Positions 61,200 through 64,000 of a stretch of 64,000 nt of DNA are shown here, one piece after another. The stretch lies in the NCBI GenBank assembly GCA_964406155.1, contig CAYOQR010000001.1, positions 1 to 64,000 on the forward strand, given 5' to 3'. The notes below the pieces were generated by a model. The model worked only from the letters and a program-made list of their open reading frames with translations. It had not been told where the DNA came from and made no database searches. The DNA comes from Dongia_B sp964406155 (GTDB taxonomy: Bacteria; Pseudomonadota; Alphaproteobacteria; Dongiales; Dongiaceae). Numbering within the stretch: position 1 is the first letter of the stretch; each line of letters opens with the position of its first letter. The translations under genes were made by a program, and so were the position numbers.

Positions 61200-61366
61200 T
61201 AGGAGAAAGAAAGGTGGGCGGCGCCGCATGGGCCGATGGCTCAGAGATCCTCTGTGGCCTGCTAAAGCAGGTGGGCGCCATATATCGAGGCCACGGCCCC
61301 GACAGGGACAGCTCCCTAGAGGTCCTTATTGGCCCCAGGGATTGCTATGGCCGGTCGCACCCGGCA
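61200..61366 (-). ncRNA. ssrS: Candidate 6S RNA
   Basis: This non-coding stretch lies directly after zapA on the same strand, the usual place for alphaproteobacterial 6S RNA. On the minus strand it folds as nested stems: TGGGgCC/GGCCCA outside (61337 and 61229 ends), CCTCT/AGAGG in the middle, GTGGCCT (61294-61288) with AGGCCAC (61260-61254) inside, and CCTGC-TTTA-GCAGG at the tip. The bubble side contains AGGGA-GCTG-TCCCT. A perfect hairpin (61368-61385) separates it from zapA. The identification rests on synteny and hand folding; ends are approximate. Confidence 0.5.
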
Positions 61367-61387
61367 GCTATCCGCCCGCGGATAGAT

Positions 61388-61717
61388 TTAGGCTGCTTCC
61401 AGCCGCGCGGCAAGGGCTTCGATCTTGCCGGCGAAATGTTCCAGCGCATCCGCCAGAACCGTGTCGCGGTCGGTGACCACATCCCGGCCGGCACTCTGGA
61501 GTTCCGTGACCTCGCGCTCGCGCTGCTCCAATTCATCGGCCAGCAGCAAAGCTGTCACGGCGAAAAGCAGATTCTCCTGCACCGAGCCGATCGACTTCGC
61601 CAGGGCCTCCATGCGCTGGCGTAAACGGCCGGCGACTTCCTGGACACGGGCCTCCTCGCCGGGGCCGCAGGCCACGTCATAATTGCGCCCATTCAGGAAG
61701 ATCGTCACTGTCGGCAT
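61388..61717 (-). CDS. zapA: Cell-division protein ZapA
   Basis: A 109-residue protein. The N-terminal VTIFLNGRNYDVACGPGEEARVQEVAGRLRQRMEALA is the ZapA head, followed by a long helix ending LARLEAA. It dimerises and bundles FtsZ filaments at the Z-ring. It is followed by the 6S candidate and preceded by DUF4164 and transketolase, as in many alphaproteobacteria. Confidence 0.93.
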   Translation of the reverse strand: MPTVTIFLNGRNYDVACGPGEEARVQEVAGRLRQRMEALAKSIGSVQENLLFAVTALLLADELEQREREVTELQSAGRDVVTDRDTVLADALEHFAGKIEALAARLEAA

Positions 61718-61745
61718 GGGGTGGACCCTGTTCTCGGATTGTTAG

Positions 61746-61976
61746 TTATTGGCTGTCTTTGGTGACGTTGTGCAGGCGGCCGATCACCGTGTCGAGGCGG
61801 TCCGACACGAGGCGCGCTTCCTGCTGCAGCAAGGCATAGGTCTGACGCAAAACAGCCAGTTCACTGGACAAGGCATCGCGGTCATGGGCGCCCCGTTTCG
61901 AGCTTTCCTCGACGGCCGCGTCAAGCCGCGCCATGGCGGCGTCCAAGCGACTGATCGCCAGATCCAGTTTCGACAT
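61746..61976 (-). CDS. DUF4164 small coiled-coil protein
   Basis: A 76-residue all-helical protein (KLDLAISRLDAAMARLDAAVEESS, LQQEARLVSDRLDTVIGRLHNV) matching DUF4164, which sits next to zapA in alphaproteobacteria. Heptad Leu/Ala suggests a coiled coil, perhaps a division partner of ZapA, an inference from synteny. AAAGG lies about 7 bases before ATG 61976. Confidence 0.85.
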   Translation of the reverse strand: MSKLDLAISRLDAAMARLDAAVEESSKRGAHDRDALSSELAVLRQTYALLQQEARLVSDRLDTVIGRLHNVTKDSQ

Positions 61977-62166
61977 GCTTTGCCTTTTTATTCCCCATCC
62001 TGTCTTGAGCAACGAGGAAAGCCTCGATGCCGGCCCCATAATTTGGCCCGCAGGACGTGGTTAGATTAAAGCGGGCGCGCGACGCGACGTCAACAAGGCC
62101 GCGCATCCATCTCAAAACACAACAATTTTACAACGCTCATCCGGTACCGGATCTCGTCCGATTGGA

Positions 62167-62533
62167 TCATGCCTGTCGAGGATCGAGCGCCATCATCATC
62201 TCATCTCCCAGCATCCCGCATCTCTGGAATCCCCAGCGCTCATATAAAACGATCGCCACGGTATTTGCCGGATCGACACCCGGCATCAGACGATCATGAA
62301 ACGGTCGATTCAGGGATTTTCGTCATCGCGGTCCAAGGTGTAGGGGACAAAACCGATAACCTCCTCGTCCCGGCAAATCGCCACCATCACGCGTTCCGGC
62401 ACGACATAGGTCTCGGCGAGGGACCAGGCGTTGGTGGCGATGAAGCCGCCTGCGATTCGGCCACCTCCAATTCCACCACAGCATCGAAGCTGGACAACTC
62501 AACGTTGCATAAACGGAGCGCATTGGAACTCAT
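62167..62533 (-). pseudogene. Decayed GNAT acetyltransferase
   Basis: Fragments of one GNAT protein lie in order on the minus strand. From ATG 62533, after GGGAGGCGA, comes SSNALRLCNVELSSFDAVVE, then after a frameshift FIATNAWSLAETYVVPERVM and VAICRDEEVIGFVPYTLDRD. A TGA stop follows, IDRFMIV, another stop, and after a deletion of the acetyl-CoA loop LMPGVDPANTVAIVLYERWG, FQRCGM and a TGA at 62167. It resembles small GNATs of the diamine-acetyltransferase kind. With two stops, a frameshift and the central loop missing, it cannot function. Confidence 0.85.
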
Positions 62534-62732
62534 TCGCCTCCCGGTTCGCCGCTGAAGCGATCAATAAATTGTCAATGGAACGAAATAGTTGGGAGGCACT
62601 GCACCAGCCGGTGCGGCAACTGGCCGCCGGGAGGCTGATATGACGGATTCGGGAGTTGACCAATGCTAGGCCAGACGGCATGTTCCGCACCAATTTGGTA
62701 TTGATACCTTTTCGAGAATTCAAGGACTGACG

Positions 62733-64000
62733 ATGGACGCGGCCGCCCAAGCGAGCACCCCCCAGAATGCCGTCACCCCGCGCGATATGGCCAATGCCAT
62801 CCGCGCCCTCAGCATGGATGCGGTCGAGAAGGCCAATTCCGGCCATCCCGGCATGCCGATGGGCATGGCCGATGTCGCCACGGTGCTGTTCACCCGCTTC
62901 CTGAAATTCGATCCGAAGCACCCGCACTGGCCGGATCGCGACCGGTTCATTCTCTCGGCCGGCCACGGCTCGATGCTGATCTATTCGCTGCTGCATCTGA
63001 CCGGCTATGCCGATATGACGCTGGATGAGCTGAAGAACTTCCGCCAGTGGGGCAGCAAGACCGCCGGCCATCCGGAATACGGCCATGCCGACGGCATCGA
63101 GACGACCACCGGGCCGCTCGGCCAGGGTATCGCCAACTCGGTCGGCTTCGCCCTCGCCGAGCGCATCCTGAATGCCCGCTTCGGCAAGGACCTGGTCGAT
63201 CACTACACCTATGTCATTGCCGGTGACGGCTGCCTGATGGAAGGCATCAGCCACGAAGCGATCTCGCTGGCCGGCCATCTCAAGCTGAACAAGCTGATCG
63301 TTCTGTGGGACGACAACAGCATCACCATCGACGGCGCGACCAATCTCTCCGTCTCGGACGATCAGTTGGCGCGTTTCAAGGCCAGCGGCTGGGCCACCGA
63401 CAAGGTCGACGGCCACGATCCCGAAGCCGTCGCCAAGGCGATCGCCGCCGCGCAGAAGAACGACCGCCCGACGCTGATCGCCTGCAAGACCATCATCGGT
63501 TTCGGCGCCCCCAACAAGCAGGGCACCTCGGCCACCCATGGCGCGGCCCTCGGCAAGGACGAGATCGCCGCCGCCCGCCAGCACCTGAACTGGCCCTACC
63601 CGCCCTTCGAAATCCCGGCCGCGATCCGCGCCGCCTGGGCAGCCGCCGGCGCCCGTGGTGCCGCCGATTATACCGCCTGGACCAAGCGTCACGACGCCAA
63701 TGCCCAGAAGGCCGAGTTCGACCGCGTCATGGCGGGCGAACTGCCGGCGAATTTCGCGGCGACCGTCAACGACCTGAAGAACACCATCGCCGCCGAGGCG
63801 CAGAAGCTGGCCACCCGCCAGTCCTCGCAGAAGGTGCTGGAAGCCCTGGTGCCGGTGATGCCGGAACTGGTCGGCGGTTCGGCCGACTTGACCGGCTCCA
63901 ACAACACCAAGGCGAAGACCGCGACGACGGTGAAGCCCGGCGACTACAACGGTAATTACATCTATTACGGCGTGCGCGAGCACGGCATGGCCGCCGCCAT
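62733..64000 (+). CDS. tkt: Transketolase, N-terminal part (runs off the window)
   Basis: At least 422 residues are visible, open to the edge. The thiamine-diphosphate domain is clear: IRALSMDAVEKANSGHPGMPMGMADVATVLF, TGPLGQGIANSVGFALAE, and the GDGCLMEGISHEAISLAGH diphosphate/metal motif ending in DDN. The second domain begins with GGSADLTGSNNT and YYGVREHGMAA. It moves two-carbon units in the pentose-phosphate or Calvin pathways. ATG 62733 has AAGGA 6 bases upstream. It is divergent from the pseudogene and the DUF4164-zapA genes. Confidence 0.97.
   Translation, partial: MDAAAQASTPQNAVTPRDMANAIRALSMDAVEKANSGHPGMPMGMADVATVLFTRFLKFDPKHPHWPDRDRFILSAGHGSMLIYSLLHLTGYADMTLDELKNFRQWGSKTAGHPEYGHADGIETTTGPLGQGIANSVGFALAERILNARFGKDLVDHYTYVIAGDGCLMEGISHEAISLAGHLKLNKLIVLWDDNSITIDGATNLSVSDDQLARFKASGWATDKVDGHDPEAVAKAIAAAQKNDRPTLIACKTIIGFGAPNKQGTSATHGAALGKDEIAAARQHLNWPYPPFEIPAAIRAAWAAAGARGAADYTAWTKRHDANAQKAEFDRVMAGELPANFAATVNDLKNTIAAEAQKLATRQSSQKVLEALVPVMPELVGGSADLTGSNNTKAKTATTVKPGDYNGNYIYYGVREHGMAAA

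Noticed and set aside
62499..63983. A 494-residue open frame on the minus strand
   Set aside because: It lies opposite transketolase, whose codon pattern and motifs are clear; the minus frame is Gly/Arg/Asp-rich shadow sequence without domains.

Overview
The window looks like the chromosome of a GC-rich free-living alphaproteobacterium, most likely of the Rhodospirillales. The basis is gene order: hisZ-purA, rluD-rpoH, ruvCAB-ybgC-tolQRAB-pal-cpoB-tilS-ftsH-folP-glmM, and transketolase-DUF4164-zapA followed by a probable 6S RNA. An HD-GYP protein, a diguanylate cyclase and a chemoreceptor point to a motile or surface-responsive lifestyle. I see no rRNA, CRISPR array, insertion sequence or prophage. 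This is mostly housekeeping chromosome with short accessory islets.

Layout. 1-7.8 kb: membrane HD-GYP phosphodiesterase, an SMP-30 lactonase with an MFS transporter, a low-GC plsY of foreign appearance, and a 2-oxoglutarate/iron oxygenase. 7.8-15.4 kb: patatin-like protein, diguanylate cyclase starting 3 nt after a tRNA-Glu, threonine aldolase, rluD, rpoH. 15.4-20.9 kb: a tail-anchored pseudokinase with a small membrane protein, then purA, hisZ and DUF1737. 21-25.7 kb: two phzF genes and DUF1127 diverging from a MocR regulator followed by azlCD, with three related hairpin repeats. 25.7-42.2 kb: one long minus-strand core block (glmM, folP, ftsH, tilS, the Tol-Pal envelope system, ybgC, ruvBAC, yebC). 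42.6-50.7 kb: regulators with divergent partners (TetR/GMC oxidoreductase, LysR/CidAB), a Rap1a-like small secreted protein, an SDR and a chemoreceptor. 50.7-53.7 kb: copper operon DUF2946-copC-copD/cytochrome c. 53.8-56.6 kb: LysR diverging from a HAD hydrolase and an alcohol dehydrogenase-like gene. 56.6-64 kb: ymdB-type phosphoesterase, 5-formyl-THF cyclo-ligase, MarR-GNAT and cupin, a frameshifted HerA-like ATPase, 6S candidate, zapA, DUF4164, a decayed GNAT pseudogene, and the start of transketolase running off the edge.

Points most worth a second look: (i) hairpin repeats with conserved ends but exchangeable palindromic cores, one of which supplies the stop codon of a phzF gene; (ii) a lipoprotein made only of a TolA C-terminal-like domain, inserted between tolA and tolB; (iii) a diguanylate cyclase whose only visible ribosome-binding site lies in the acceptor stem of a tRNA-Glu; (iv) a tail-anchored pseudokinase paired with a small membrane protein; (v) a low-GC plsY. 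No single wholly new multi-gene system is evident; these are the best candidates for undescribed biology. All family calls come from reading motifs by eye, without database searches.
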